Shown here: positions 26,030 to 34,865 of the stretch, piece after piece
Layout of the letters: each line of letters starts with the position of its first letter
Numbering within the stretch: position 1 is the stretch's first letter
Source: Gemmatimonadetes bacterium SCN 70-22
Lineage (GTDB): Bacteria; Gemmatimonadota; Gemmatimonadetes; Gemmatimonadales; Gemmatimonadaceae
Length of the DNA stretch: 64,000 bases
Reading direction: 5' to 3'
Assembly (NCBI GenBank): GCA_001724275.1
Contig: MEDZ01000014.1
Coordinates: 38,720 to 102,719, forward strand
Notes under the pieces: model-generated
The model's input: only the letters and a program-made list of their open reading frames with translations
What the model was told of the DNA's origin: nothing
The model's database searches: none
Translations under genes and position numbers: made by a program

Positions 26030-26758
26030 CTAGATCTCGCGCCTGCGGCGCGCCTGGATTTCGCGCCCGCGGCGCGCCACCACCGCGGCCCCGATCACGG
26101 CGATGGCTGCGAAGGAGAACCACTGCACGGCGTAGCTGCGGTGCGACCCCTCGTCGAGGACGGGAGTGGGGAGCCGCATGAGGTGGGTGATGGAATCGCG
26201 CTGTTCCTCACCCAGCCGTTGCACCACGACGAACGGGGCCACGCGCTCGCCCAGGCGGGCCTCGACGCTGTCGCGCACCAGGTGCCGGATCCCCCGCGGC
26301 TGCGACGCCGTCGACACCATCCCCTTTCCGGGGACGAATTCCTCCAGGTAGCCCTCCACCATCGCCGAGTCGCCCTCGTGCCACTTGGCGAGGTCCACCG
26401 ACATCCCGTCGGCGGCGTACGCCCATCCACGGTTCACCAGCACCGGGGGACCATCGCCGGCCACCACGACGGGGGTGAGCACCCACACGCCGGGGGCCCC
26501 GCTCCGGGCCCGCGACGTCAGGACGAGCTCGCGCGCGTAGTCGTAGCGCCCCGTCAGCTGCACCTGGCGGTAGCGCGCGGTGGCCGAGTCCCGCGTCGCC
26601 TCGGCATACCCCTCCGGCGCCCCCGCGAGGCGCGCCGCCATCTCGCGATTGAACGCGCGGCGCTCGCCAAGCCGGGACAGCTGCCAGACGCCGAGGCGAA
26701 CGCACCCCGCGGCCAGCACGAACGCGAAGAGGATGAATCCAAGGGTACGGCGAGGCAT
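26030..26758 (-). CDS. SURF1 family protein (cytochrome oxidase assembly)
   Basis: 242 residues with the SURF1 layout: an N-terminal membrane helix (LGFILFAFVLAAGCV), LGVWQLSRLGERRAFN, a periplasmic beta domain with PGVWVLTPVVV and VLVNRGWAYA, and a C-terminal membrane helix preceded by HRSYAVQWFSFA. SURF1 helps insert haem a or mature cytochrome c oxidase. No oxidase genes are in the window. The last residues RRGREIQARRRREI are very basic. It lies downstream of the DUF72 gene on the same strand. Confidence 0.92.
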   Translation of the reverse strand: MPRRTLGFILFAFVLAAGCVRLGVWQLSRLGERRAFNREMAARLAGAPEGYAEATRDSATARYRQVQLTGRYDYARELVLTSRARSGAPGVWVLTPVVVAGDGPPVLVNRGWAYAADGMSVDLAKWHEGDSAMVEGYLEEFVPGKGMVSTASQPRGIRHLVRDSVEARLGERVAPFVVVQRLGEEQRDSITHLMRLPTPVLDEGSHRSYAVQWFSFAAIAVIGAAVVARRGREIQARRRREI

Positions 26759-26786
26759 GCGGAAAGGGGTTGGCGAAGGGCGAAAG

Positions 26787-27668
26787 CTAGCGGCGCGAGG
26801 GTCTCGCTTGCGCGGTCGGCGTCAGGCACCCCTGGAAGAGCGACATCTGCTCGCCCAGGTCCTCGGGCGCCACCGTCGGGATGCCCAGGCGCTGTTGCAG
26901 CTCGCGCAGCGACGCCGGGCTGTGCCCGGCGAAGTGGTTGTTGACGTATCCATGGACGGTTCGCACGCGCGCCGCGAGCGACGGGAGCACCTGCGCCCAG
27001 GCCGACAGCTCGCGCGAGCGATCCACCTGGATGCGCGAGTAGTCCACCAGGTCGCGATTCGGCCCCATCCATCGCACGTAGGCAAAGTCCGCGGTCGGGC
27101 GCTCGGCGAGCGCGAGCATCGTCTTGCGCGGAATCCAGCGCGCGTCGGTGAGCGTCAGTGCGACGCGGTGCTCGGCAAGGAGGGCAATGAGCCCGTCGTG
27201 TATCCACCCGCGCTGCCGGAACTCGATGGCGAAGTCGAGGTCCCGCGGCAGCGTGGGGAGGAAGGCGGCGAGGGCGGGAAGCTCGGCGGGGACGAAATCC
27301 GGACCCAGCTGGATCAGGATAGGCCCCAGCTTGTCGCCGAGGAGGCGGGCGCGGTCGGCGAAGAGGGCGAGGAGCTCGCCCGAGTTCCGTAGCCGGTTCT
27401 CGTGCGTGATCTCCTGCGGGAGCTTGAGGGCGAAGCGGAACCCGGCCGGGACGCGTTCTCCCCACCCCTTCACCGTCCTGGCCGGTGGCGTGGCGTAGAA
27501 AGTCGAGTCGACCTCCACCGTATCGAAGGCGCGGGCGTAGACGGTGAGGTAGTCGGCGCTCCTGGTCCCGGGCGGATAGAACGGGCCGACCCAGGCATCG
27601 TAGTTCCACCCCTGCGCTCCGAGTCGGATGGCAGGGGACGTGACAACCGGCGAGGTGGACGACTTCAT
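26787..27668 (-). CDS. DUF72 (YecE-like) TIM-barrel protein
   Basis: 293 residues with the DUF72 pattern: GAQGWNYDAWVGPFYPPGT near 17-35, YARAFDTVEVDSTFYATP, FALKLPQEITHE, LDFAIEFRQRGW, ADFAYVRWMGPN and VHGYVNNHFAGHSPASLREL. A nuclease-like or sugar-isomerase-like TIM barrel has been proposed for the family, but the activity is not settled. It probably shares a transcript with SURF1, 28 nt away. Confidence 0.9.
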   Translation of the reverse strand: MKSSTSPVVTSPAIRLGAQGWNYDAWVGPFYPPGTRSADYLTVYARAFDTVEVDSTFYATPPARTVKGWGERVPAGFRFALKLPQEITHENRLRNSGELLALFADRARLLGDKLGPILIQLGPDFVPAELPALAAFLPTLPRDLDFAIEFRQRGWIHDGLIALLAEHRVALTLTDARWIPRKTMLALAERPTADFAYVRWMGPNRDLVDYSRIQVDRSRELSAWAQVLPSLAARVRTVHGYVNNHFAGHSPASLRELQQRLGIPTVAPEDLGEQMSLFQGCLTPTAQARPSRR

Positions 27669-27753
27669 CCTGGCGAAGCGGTGTCGGAGTGCATCGTGGC
27701 AATGCTCTGGGTTGGCGGGCGAGTGTCAAGCACCCATCGGGACTTGCGTCCCA

Positions 27754-27779
27754 GTATCAAGGTGATATCATGTCGATAC
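27754..27779. promoter_or_regulatory. Symmetric operator-like site before the SPFH operon
   Basis: GTATC, four bases, the perfect 8-bp palindrome TGATATCA (27763-27770), four bases, then GATAC: the whole 26 bp is symmetric in arrangement. It ends 22 nt before the SPFH start codon, where bound protein would block initiation. Three evenly spaced TATC/GATA elements fit cooperative binding by a ribbon-helix-helix protein, and such a protein is encoded two cistrons into the same operon. Autoregulation is inferred. Confidence 0.6.
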
Positions 27780-27801
27780 CATCAACGGAGACGCACGGTC
27801 C

Positions 27802-28671
27802 ATGTTTCGCGAGATCACCAAGTCGGGCACCAACGGCCTGGCGGCGTTGGTCCTCTCACTCCTCGTCGGCGCCGTGGGCGTGCAACGCATCGTCGCCGGC
27901 GCGCGGGGCGACATCCCGTCCATGGCGATCGTCGGTGGGCTCCTCCTCTTCGTCGCCATCTTCGCGTTGAGCGGGCTGTTCACGGTGCAACCCAACGAGG
28001 GGAAGGTCCTCACCCTCTTCGGGAAGTACGTCGGGACGGTGCGCCAGGCGGGGCTGTTCTGGGCCAACCCTTTCTATACCAAGAAGGCGGTCTCGCTCCG
28101 TGTGCGGAACTTCGAGACGGCGAAGCTCAAGGTGAACGACAACCACTCCAACCCGATCGAGATCGGCGCGGTGGTGGTCTGGAAGGTGGTCGATACCGCC
28201 GAGGCGATGTTCGAGGTCGACGACTACTCGCACTTCGTGGTGATGCAGTCCGAGGCTGCGGTCCGGGCGCTGGCCCAGTCGTATCCGTACGACGCGCACG
28301 GCCACGACGAGGTGGCGCTGAGCACGCATCCGCAGGAAGTCTCCAAGGCGTTGCAGCAGGCGGTGGCCGACCGGCTGCACAAGGCCGGTGTCGAGGTGAT
28401 CGAGGCGCGCATCAGCCACCTGGCCTACGCGCCGGAGATCGCGAGCGCGATGCTGCGGCGCCAGCAGGCGGCGGCCATCATCGCCGCCCGCCAGAAGATC
28501 GTCGAGGGGGCCGTCGGGATGGTCGAAAACGCCCTGTCGATGATCGGCGAAAGCGGGCTCGTGACGCTCGACGAGGAGCGGAAGGCGGCGATGGTGAGCA
28601 ACCTCCTGGTCGTCCTCTGCTCGGACCGCGATGCGCAGCCCGTGGTGAACACCGGGACGCTGTACCAGTGA
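27802..28671 (+). CDS. SPFH/band-7 domain membrane protein
   Basis: 289 residues. Two hydrophobic segments near the N terminus (about 10-60) anchor it; the SPFH domain follows ([61 protein letters not shown]) and a helical C-terminal region ([28 protein letters not shown]) predicts oligomerisation. Such proteins form membrane microdomain scaffolds and regulate proteases or stress responses; the specific partner is unknown. It heads an operon with a ribbon-helix-helix gene and two small membrane-protein genes. Confidence 0.92.
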   Translation: MFREITKSGTNGLAALVLSLLVGAVGVQRIVAGARGDIPSMAIVGGLLLFVAIFALSGLFTVQPNEGKVLTLFGKYVGTVRQAGLFWANPFYTKKAVSLRVRNFETAKLKVNDNHSNPIEIGAVVVWKVVDTAEAMFEVDDYSHFVVMQSEAAVRALAQSYPYDAHGHDEVALSTHPQEVSKALQQAVADRLHKAGVEVIEARISHLAYAPEIASAMLRRQQAAAIIAARQKIVEGAVGMVENALSMIGESGLVTLDEERKAAMVSNLLVVLCSDRDAQPVVNTGTLYQ

Positions 28672-28775
28672 GGCCCGTCTCGTGAGCGAGGTGTCGCACC
28701 GGGCCGTGTCCGCCTCCCGCACGCGCCGTGGGCGTGCGGGAGGTCGTGCCTCCCTCGTCCAACGGTGAGGCGGCG

Positions 28776-28976
28776 ATGAGCGCGCGCCGTTCGTTCCTGC
28801 TCCGTGTGGATCCCGCGCTGCTCGACGCGGTGCAGCGCTGGGCCAACGACGACCTGCGCAGCCTGAACGGGCAGATCGAGTTCCTGCTGCGCAACGCGCT
28901 GCGCGAGGCGGGGCGCCTCCCCCGTCGCCCGGCCGATGCCGGCGAACCCTCACCGCACGATCCAGCGGCACAATGA
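28776..28976 (+). CDS. Ribbon-helix-helix (Arc-type) DNA-binding protein
   Basis: 66 residues. RRSFLLRVDPALLDAVQRWANDDLRSLNGQIEFLLRNAL (given here in its two parts, RRSFLLRVDPALLDAVQRW and NDDLRSLNGQIEFLL) follows the Arc/MetJ pattern of one beta strand and two helices. It is probably a dimeric repressor. The start at 28776 is preceded by GAGG. The natural candidate target is the symmetric site at 27754-27779 upstream of its own operon. Its stop overlaps the next ATG by 4 nt. Confidence 0.82.
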   Translation: MSARRSFLLRVDPALLDAVQRWANDDLRSLNGQIEFLLRNALREAGRLPRRPADAGEPSPHDPAAQ

Positions 28977-29086
28977 CGCTCGTCGCCAGGCTCCGCGCGC
29001 GGGGACACCCTCCCATCCTCGCCGCCACCCTCATCGGCGCCGCCCTCGTTCTCCTCGCCGGAGGGATGTACGTCCTCATCGGTTGA
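28973..29086 (+). CDS. 37-residue single-pass membrane protein
   Basis: Begins at the ATG overlapping the ribbon-helix-helix stop (ATGA) and encodes a basic N terminus (MTLVARLRARGHPP) followed by one hydrophobic segment (ILAATLIGAALVLLAGGMYVL). The overlap, the clean membrane helix and the operon position support it as real despite its size. Function unknown; it may work with the SPFH protein at the membrane. Confidence 0.6.
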   Translation: MTLVARLRARGHPPILAATLIGAALVLLAGGMYVLIG

Positions 29087-29116
29087 CCGTCTCACCCTGT
29101 CCACGGATCGGCTCCC

Positions 29117-29473
29117 ATGATCTTCGTCCCGCACGTCCCCACTGCGCACCCCACGCCGCGATCGCGGGCGCTCGCCGAGCGGCTGCGCGCGACGATCGCC
29201 GACTTCCAGGTGCGCGAACCGAAGGTGACCGACGAGGAGATCGCGCTGGCACTGCGCGAGGCGCAGCCTCACGCCCCCACGCCGCCGCAAAACCGGATGA
29301 TCTCCGCCCTGGTGGCCCTCGCCGCGGGGCTGGTGGCATTCGGGCTCGTCCTCGCCACCCTGCGGGACGGGCGCGCCGGCGAGGCGCCGCCCACCATCGC
29401 GATCTCGGGCGTCATCGTCGCGCTCCTCGTCGCCTTCGCGGTCCTCATGGTGCGGCTGCGCAGCCGCCGCTGA
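29117..29473 (+). CDS. Small two-helix membrane protein
   Basis: 118 residues. A soluble N-terminal half (SRALAERLRATIADFQVREPKVTDEEIALALREA, here cited only as residues about 15-50) is helical and acidic; two membrane helices follow (ISALVALAAGLVAFGLVL and ISGVIVALLVAFAVLMV) and a basic tail RLRSRR. It is the fourth gene of the SPFH operon, 30 nt after the 37-residue gene. No function is assigned. Confidence 0.75.
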   Translation: MIFVPHVPTAHPTPRSRALAERLRATIADFQVREPKVTDEEIALALREAQPHAPTPPQNRMISALVALAAGLVAFGLVLATLRDGRAGEAPPTIAISGVIVALLVAFAVLMVRLRSRR

Positions 29474-29495
29474 CGCGCGTTGGCGCCCCGCGCAC

Positions 29496-30989
29496 CTAAC
29501 GATAGGTTTCGAAGAAGCCCGTCCCCTCACCGGCCACCACCGCGCCGTCGATGCGCCCGCTCAGGCGCGCCACCCCCTTCATCTGGATGAACCACGGACG
29601 CGGGATGCGTCGCGCCAGGCCGGTCTCGCCGCGCTCGGCCAGGGCGGTTCGCGTGTCGGTCGCCGTCGCGTCCTCGATGGCGAGCTCGAGGCGCAGGGTG
29701 TCCGGGCCGCGCACGTCCAGCATCACCGCCCGCGCGGGGACGCGCAGCGTGGTCGTCCCCACCGCCACCCGCCGCGCGTCGTCGTATTGCACCTCGCGGG
29801 GCCGGAAGACGGCGCGGAAGCCGAGCGAGTCGACCAGGTAGAGGAAGAGCGGGGCGTCGGCCATGAGCGAGTCGGGGGCCTGCACGCGGCCGTAGAGGAC
29901 CGTGTAGCTCCCGGCACGCGCCGCCCCCCAGTCCCAGGTGACGCCGCGCCAGGTCCCCCAGTTGTGGTCGTGGTAGGCCTGCGCCCCATCGTACCGCTCG
30001 CAGCGCGCACCGGTGCACAGCGTCCCCGACGCCGACGCCCGGAGCCCGGCAACCACGTACCCCGACACGAAGTCACCGGCGCCTAACGACGTACCGGGGA
30101 AGTACGCCCGCGGGGCCGGCGCCACCACGAGATCCACGGTGGCCGGCGCCGACCCGTCCTCCGCCGGGATCCGCGCCCGCACGGCGTAGCGCCCGTCGGC
30201 GAGGACGCGCACGAAGGCGTCGCCAAGCTGCAGGTCGGCGTCGTCCGTGGAATAGCGCACCCGCGACCGGTCCACGAGCCGCGAATAGCGCCGGGCAGGC
30301 TTCCCCTCCTCGTGCAGCGTCAGGAGGAGCTGCCCGCCCCACTCGCCGCGCGGCACCTCGCCCCCCAGCAGGAAGGTGAGGAAGGCCCAGCGCTTCCGGT
30401 CGGGGGAGACGACGTTGAAGTAGTGCCACTCGCCCCAGCTCGCCGGGTCGCGCACGCCGGCCGGCGTCTCGTGGAAGTGGTCGATGTCGTCGCGCAGCTG
30501 CGCCTCGCTCGGCGTGGCCCACCGGCGGTCGCCGGCATCGTCGTCCCAGCGCCCCGCCACCAGCGCGGGTGCCGCCCCCACCGCGCGCGTCAGGGACGGG
30601 ATCTCCCCCGACGCGCGCACCGCCAACTCCCCGGTGCGCGCGCCGCGCAGGTACAGGAGCTTCCCCTCCATCTGCGGCGCCGCCGCGCGCACCAGCGGCT
30701 GGAGCCGGGGGGACGCCAGCAGCTGCAAGTAGACGAAGCGCGCGTTGGCCACGCTGAACCACATCCCCCCCACCCCACCGGTCTTGAGCAGCTCGAGGTC
30801 GACGCCGTCGGGAAGGACGGTCACCTCGCCTCCCCCCACCAGGGTCTCGTCGCGCGACTGGATGACCATCGCCTCGCCGATCGAGAGGAGCGTGATCATC
30901 ACCCCAACGCCCAGGCCGAAGCCGGCCAGGAGGAGGAACGAACGCCACGGCCGCAGGACGAGGTTGCGCAGGGCGAGGGTGACGATCAT
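29496..30989 (-). CDS. AttH/CrtC-like secreted domain with permease-type N-terminal anchor
   Basis: 497 residues. The first about 60 residues resemble the start of a MacB/FtsX permease ([19 protein letters not shown] and the following membrane helix with [10 protein letters not shown]). The rest is a beta-rich domain whose YHDHNWGTW and [17 protein letters not shown] match the lipocalin-like AttH/hydroxyneurosporene-synthase (CrtC) family. In Agrobacterium-type att clusters, attH follows ABC transporter genes; here too it comes right after the ATPase (15 nt) in an exporter operon. It may be a membrane-tethered, outward-facing lipid or isoprenoid-binding partner of the exporter (inference). 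Confidence 0.82.
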   Translation of the reverse strand: MIVTLALRNLVLRPWRSFLLLAGFGLGVGVMITLLSIGEAMVIQSRDETLVGGGEVTVLPDGVDLELLKTGGVGGMWFSVANARFVYLQLLASPRLQPLVRAAAPQMEGKLLYLRGARTGELAVRASGEIPSLTRAVGAAPALVAGRWDDDAGDRRWATPSEAQLRDDIDHFHETPAGVRDPASWGEWHYFNVVSPDRKRWAFLTFLLGGEVPRGEWGGQLLLTLHEEGKPARRYSRLVDRSRVRYSTDDADLQLGDAFVRVLADGRYAVRARIPAEDGSAPATVDLVVAPAPRAYFPGTSLGAGDFVSGYVVAGLRASASGTLCTGARCERYDGAQAYHDHNWGTWRGVTWDWGAARAGSYTVLYGRVQAPDSLMADAPLFLYLVDSLGFRAVFRPREVQYDDARRVAVGTTTLRVPARAVMLDVRGPDTLRLELAIEDATATDTRTALAERGETGLARRIPRPWFIQMKGVARLSGRIDGAVVAGEGTGFFETYR

Positions 30990-31004
30990 CGGCGTCGCAA
31001 CGAA

Positions 31005-31802
31005 TCAGCCACGCGGGCGGCGGAATGGTGAGGCTTCGGCGGCGACCGACGGCGATGATGTGATTCGGGGGGGGCCCCCCGACTCCGCCGCCGCATTCGG
31101 CTCGTCCGACACCACCACCCCGTCCACCATGTGCACCACCCGGCGCGCCGCCCGTGCCAGCACCTCGTCGTGCGTCACCACCACGATCGTCATCCCGTCG
31201 GCATTCAGCCGCTCGAAGAGGGCGATCACCTCGCGCCCGGTGCGCGCATCGAGCTCTCCCGTGGGCTCATCCGCCAGGAGCAAGTCCGGACCGTTGGCGA
31301 GCGCCCGCGCGATCGCCACCCGCTGCTGCTCTCCCCCCGACAGCTCCGCCGGCCGGTGCCCCCCGCGGGCCCCCAGCCCCACGTACGCCAGCAGCTCGCG
31401 CGCCCGCTCCCGCCGCGCCCCCTTCGCCACCCCGGCCTCGGCCATCGGAAGCTCCACGTTCTCCAGCGCCGTCAGCATCGGCATCAGGTAGAACCGCTGG
31501 AAGACGAACCCCACGTGCCGCAGGCGGAACTCGGTCGCCTCGCGGTCGCGCATGTGCGACACGTCGCGCCCGCGCAGCAGCACCGCCCCGCGCGTGGGGT
31601 GGTCGATCGCGCCCAGCAGGTTGAGGAGTGACGACTTCCCGCACCCCGAGGGACCGACGATCGCGACGTACTCCCCGGGATGAATGGCGAGCGACACGCC
31701 GCGCAGGGCCTGCACCGGGACGCCGGCCAGCGCGTACTCGCGCACCAGGTCCTGCGCCTGCAACAGCGGCGCCCCGCGCTCCCGCTCGCCCCCCGCCGTC
31801 AT
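31005..31802 (-). CDS. ABC exporter ATP-binding protein (MacB/LolD type)
   Basis: 265 residues. Walker [11 protein letters not shown]-loop VFQRFYLMP, signature [15 protein letters not shown], Walker [13 protein letters not shown] and the switch His in VVVTHDE are all intact, in the spacing of MacB/LolD ATPases. The last about 30 residues are a Ser/Pro/Ala tail. The start at 31802 overlaps the upstream permease stop by 4 nt (ATGA). It powers the two FtsX-type permeases encoded just upstream. Confidence 0.93.
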   Translation of the reverse strand: MTAGGERERGAPLLQAQDLVREYALAGVPVQALRGVSLAIHPGEYVAIVGPSGCGKSSLLNLLGAIDHPTRGAVLLRGRDVSHMRDREATEFRLRHVGFVFQRFYLMPMLTALENVELPMAEAGVAKGARRERARELLAYVGLGARGGHRPAELSGGEQQRVAIARALANGPDLLLADEPTGELDARTGREVIALFERLNADGMTIVVVTHDEVLARAARRVVHMVDGVVVSDEPNAAAESGGPPRITSSPSVAAEASPFRRPRG

Positions 31803-32986
31803 GACACGGCCTCCGTACGCAACGTGGTCGCGATCGGGAGCGAGGCCGCGCGCCACGCCGGGAACGCCCCGGCCAGCGTCGCCGTCGCGACCAGCAGCCC
31901 GAACGACTGGTAGGCCGCGCGCGGCTCGAAGACGAAGAAGTCGATCGCCGCCGGGAGTCCGGGGAACGTTCGCAGGATCGCGTTGAGGTACTGCGCGGTC
32001 GCCAGCCCCAGCGCGAGCCCCAGCACCGTCCCCAGCACGCTGATCGCCAGCCCTTCCAGCATCACCTGCTGCGCCACGTGCGGGCGCGAGATCCCGATCG
32101 CCCGCATCACCGCCATCTCGCCGACGCGTTCCTGCACGCTCACCGTCACCAGCGTGCTCACGAGGAGGAATCCCACCGTCAGGCTCACCGACCCCAGGAT
32201 GAAGGCCAGCTGCCGGAAGTAGCTCAGGCGCTCCTCCACCGACCGGACGGCGTCGGCCGTGGCGATCGCCGTCACGCGCGGGAGCGCGCGCTCGATGCGC
32301 GTGCGCAACGACTCCGCGTCCACTCCCGGCGCCGACTTCACCATGATGAGCGATACCTCGTCGGTGCCGTGCCGGGCGTCCATCGACTGCACGTCGGCCA
32401 GCGGCAGCGCCACCGCCACCTGGTCGCTCGCGAGGTAGAGGAAGCGCCCCACCCCCGCCACCACCACGCGTCGCCGGGCCGTCCAGGTGCGCAGCTGCGC
32501 GTCGTAGCCGCCGGCCACCTCCAGCGAGTCTCCCACCTTCGCCCCCGTGCGCGCCAGGAACCGCGCATTCACCACCATCCGGCCGGGCGCCAGCGCGTCC
32601 TCCCCCGCCACCATCTCGTAGTCCCCCTGCACCTCGGGGCGGACCCCCAGCGTGAAGACCGCGTCGGCGTCGTCGCCGCGCACCACGTGCAACGTCGTCC
32701 CCAGCACCGGCGACAGCATCGCCACCCCCGGGATCGCACGCAGCGTGGACTCGGCGCCCGCCGCCCGGGCGATGCGCGCCTCGGTGTCGAAGGGGAGCGT
32801 CCCTTTCGGCGTCAGGCGGACCTCGAATCCCTGACGCGTCAGGAGGGCGCGGAACGACAGCTGCATCCCGCTGGCCAGCATCACCATGTCCAGGAGCATG
32901 GCGGCCGAGACGGCGACGCCGAGGACGGCCAGCGCCGTGCGCACCGGGTGGCGGCGGAGCGACGCGAGGGCGAGTGTGCGCCGCAT
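31799..32986 (-). CDS. ABC exporter permease (FtsX/MacB type) 2
   Basis: 395 residues with one N-terminal membrane helix (TALAVLGVAVSAAMLLDMVML), a large extracytoplasmic domain and three C-terminal helices. The FtsX core includes SVQERVGEMAVMRAIGISRPHVAQQVMLE. It overlaps the first permease gene by 1 nt (TGATG) and the ATPase by 4 nt, so all are made together. Substrate unknown; AttH-linked systems are thought to move lipophilic compounds. Confidence 0.9.
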   Translation of the reverse strand: MRRTLALASLRRHPVRTALAVLGVAVSAAMLLDMVMLASGMQLSFRALLTRQGFEVRLTPKGTLPFDTEARIARAAGAESTLRAIPGVAMLSPVLGTTLHVVRGDDADAVFTLGVRPEVQGDYEMVAGEDALAPGRMVVNARFLARTGAKVGDSLEVAGGYDAQLRTWTARRRVVVAGVGRFLYLASDQVAVALPLADVQSMDARHGTDEVSLIMVKSAPGVDAESLRTRIERALPRVTAIATADAVRSVEERLSYFRQLAFILGSVSLTVGFLLVSTLVTVSVQERVGEMAVMRAIGISRPHVAQQVMLEGLAISVLGTVLGLALGLATAQYLNAILRTFPGLPAAIDFFVFEPRAAYQSFGLLVATATLAGAFPAWRAASLPIATTLRTEAVS

Positions 32987-33921
32987 CAGCGACCAAAGAG
33001 GGAAAGCGGGGGAACCCCCGTCAGGCGCCGGGCCGCCAGCGCCCCCGCCCCCACGCCGAGGACCAGCGACAGCGAGACCGCGAAGAGCACCGTCCCCGGC
33101 GTCACCAGCGAGAAGGCGAGCGGGGTGCGGTACAGCGCCTGGTAGTGCCAGTTGATGATCCGCGAGCTGGCATACCCGAAGGCCACCCCCGCCGCGCTCC
33201 CCAGCAGGGCAATGCACGACGCCTCCAGCACGACGGCCGCGGTGACGGTGCGGCGCGAGATGCCCAGCAGGCGCAACGCCGCCACGTCACGCCGGCGTTC
33301 CTCGACCTTGAGGAGCATGATGCACAAGAGGAAGATCGCGCTGGCCACGATCGTGATGACCCCGATGGCGCGATTGAAGCGCGACACGACGGCGAAGGTC
33401 CGCGACGACGCGGCTGCGACGTCCCGCGACTCGTGGGCGCGAAAGCCGAAGCTCCGGGCGTTGATCGCCGCCACCGCCGGCGCCGTCGCCCCCGGCGCGA
33501 CGCGCACCGCGAACCGATCCACCTGGTCGCCGGTGCCGGCCAGGGATTGCAGCTGGTCGAGGTGGAGGCGCACGCGATACTCGGCGCGGGCCACCTCCGA
33601 CGGGTCGGCGCGGCGCCGCACGATCGCGCCCACGACCACGCGCTCCCCCTCGCCCCCGGGCACCGCCGAGACCTCGAGCGTGTCGCCCAGGCCGATCCCG
33701 TGGTCGCGCACCAGCCGCTCGTCGATGGCGATGCTGCGGGTGGAATCGCCCCGGTCACCCCTCTCGGCGCGCGCGATCGGGGGCCGGAGTGCCGCCGGCC
33801 GCTGCCCCGCGCCGGGACCGGGCTGTCCCCGCACACTGCCCCACGCCGTCAGGAGCGCGAGCGCCAGCGTGCTGGCGGCGAGGAGGGCGGTGCGCCGTGC
33901 GGTCGGGTGTGAGACGTCCAT
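32986..33921 (-). CDS. ABC exporter permease (FtsX/MacB type) 1
   Basis: 311 residues. A signal-anchor helix (ALLAASTLALALLTAWGSV), an extracytoplasmic domain, and the FtsX core (VEERRRDVAALRLLGISRR) with three helices. It is shorter than the second permease. ATG 33921 (MDVSHPTARRTALL) is chosen; the frame stays open upstream through a 12-bp tandem repeat that would encode Arg-Gly-Thr-His repeats, which I take as non-coding. It is the first gene of the exporter operon. Confidence 0.82.
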   Translation of the reverse strand: MDVSHPTARRTALLAASTLALALLTAWGSVRGQPGPGAGQRPAALRPPIARAERGDRGDSTRSIAIDERLVRDHGIGLGDTLEVSAVPGGEGERVVVGAIVRRRADPSEVARAEYRVRLHLDQLQSLAGTGDQVDRFAVRVAPGATAPAVAAINARSFGFRAHESRDVAAASSRTFAVVSRFNRAIGVITIVASAIFLLCIMLLKVEERRRDVAALRLLGISRRTVTAAVVLEASCIALLGSAAGVAFGYASSRIINWHYQALYRTPLAFSLVTPGTVLFAVSLSLVLGVGAGALAARRLTGVPPLSLFGR

Positions 33922-33946
33922 GCTCGACTGGAAGAACGGCGCCGTG

Positions 33947-34042
33947 CCCCGGTGCGTTCCCCGGTGCGTTCCCCGGTGCGTTCTCCGGTGCGTTCCCCGG
34001 TGCGTTCCCCGGTGCGTTCCCCGGTGCGTTCCCCGGTGCATT
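33947..34042. repeat. 12-bp tandem repeat, 8 units
   Basis: Eight consecutive units of CCCCGGTGCGTT (33947-34042). Unit 4 has one change (CTCC) and unit 8 one (GCATT). It fills the 143-nt gap between the mntR-like stop and the exporter operon start, ending 25 nt from the permease ATG. Because 12 is divisible by 3 the frame stays open across it. It has no spacers, so it is not CRISPR. Confidence 0.93.
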
Positions 34043-34064
34043 CCCGGACCGGCTCGCGCCGCCG

Positions 34065-34847
34065 TCAGTCCGGGAGGAGCTCCACCATCACCCGCGAGGC
34101 CAGCGCCGGCCCCATCTGGCACGTCCCCCTCCCCACCTGCAACGTGAGCGGGCCGTCGAACGGGGCGCGGTCGGTCAGGGTGACGACGACACCGGGGCGA
34201 ATCCCGATGTGGGCGAGGTAGCGCAGGAGCTCCGAGTCCTCGTCGCTGACGCGCTTCACCCGGGCGCGCCCCCCTCGCGCCATGTCCGACAGGGTACGGT
34301 GCCGCGTCTCGTCGATGATCCCTTCGCGCGTCGGGATCGGGTCGCCGTGCGGATCGGTGACCGGCTCCCCGACCGCCGCCGCCATCCGGTCCACCAGTTC
34401 ATCGCTCACCGCGTGCTCGAGGCGTTCCGCCTCCTCGTGCACCCGGTCCCAGGGGTAGCCCAGCGCCTGCGCGAGGTACGTCTCGATGACCCGGTGCCGT
34501 CGGATGGTGCGCAGCGCCGCGCGGCGCCCCAGGGCGGTGAGGCGCACGCCACGGTAGCGCTCGTACGACACGAGTCCCTGGTCGGCCAGGCGCCGCACCA
34601 TCCCGCTCACCGACGCGGCTGCAATCGACAGTTTGGCGGCGATGTCGTTCGTCGCCGCCGCCCCCCCGCCCTGCTCGATCCCGTAGATCGCCTTGAGGTA
34701 GTCCTCGACGGGCGCCGTGAGCGCCGTGGGGGCGCTGGCGCGCGGGTGCGTGCCCGCATTCGCCGTCCCCTTCCCCCCGCCCTTGCCCCCGCCCTTGCCC
34801 CGCGCCTTCTTGCGCGGCGGGACGGGCTTCGCCTTGCGCGCCGTCAT
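34065..34847 (-). CDS. mntR: DtxR/MntR-family metal-dependent repressor
   Basis: 260 residues. After a Lys/Gly-rich leader, a winged helix-turn-helix (VEDYLKAIYGIEQGGG, LSIAAASVSGMVRRLADQGLV), a dimerisation/metal domain (HRVIETYLAQALGY, HEEAERLEHAVSDEL) and a C-terminal FeoA/SH3-like domain (GIRPGVVVTLTDRAPF) are seen. In the ExxEH metal motif the position that is Cys in iron sensors (IdeR/DtxR) is Glu, as in manganese sensors. It is encoded with mntH, and a DtxR-like box lies upstream of the operon. Leader residues 1-45 are low-complexity. Confidence 0.9.
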   Translation of the reverse strand: MTARKAKPVPPRKKARGKGGGKGGGKGTANAGTHPRASAPTALTAPVEDYLKAIYGIEQGGGAAATNDIAAKLSIAAASVSGMVRRLADQGLVSYERYRGVRLTALGRRAALRTIRRHRVIETYLAQALGYPWDRVHEEAERLEHAVSDELVDRMAAAVGEPVTDPHGDPIPTREGIIDETRHRTLSDMARGGRARVKRVSDEDSELLRYLAHIGIRPGVVVTLTDRAPFDGPLTLQVGRGTCQMGPALASRVMVELLPD

Positions 34848-34865
34848 GACGTCGTCATGACGTCG

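Noticed and set aside
33947..34122. N-terminal extension of the first exporter permease through Arg-Gly-Thr-His repeats, and a CRISPR reading of the repeat
   Set aside because: The 12-bp units are contiguous with no spacers, and the signal-anchor start at 33921 fits the family better.
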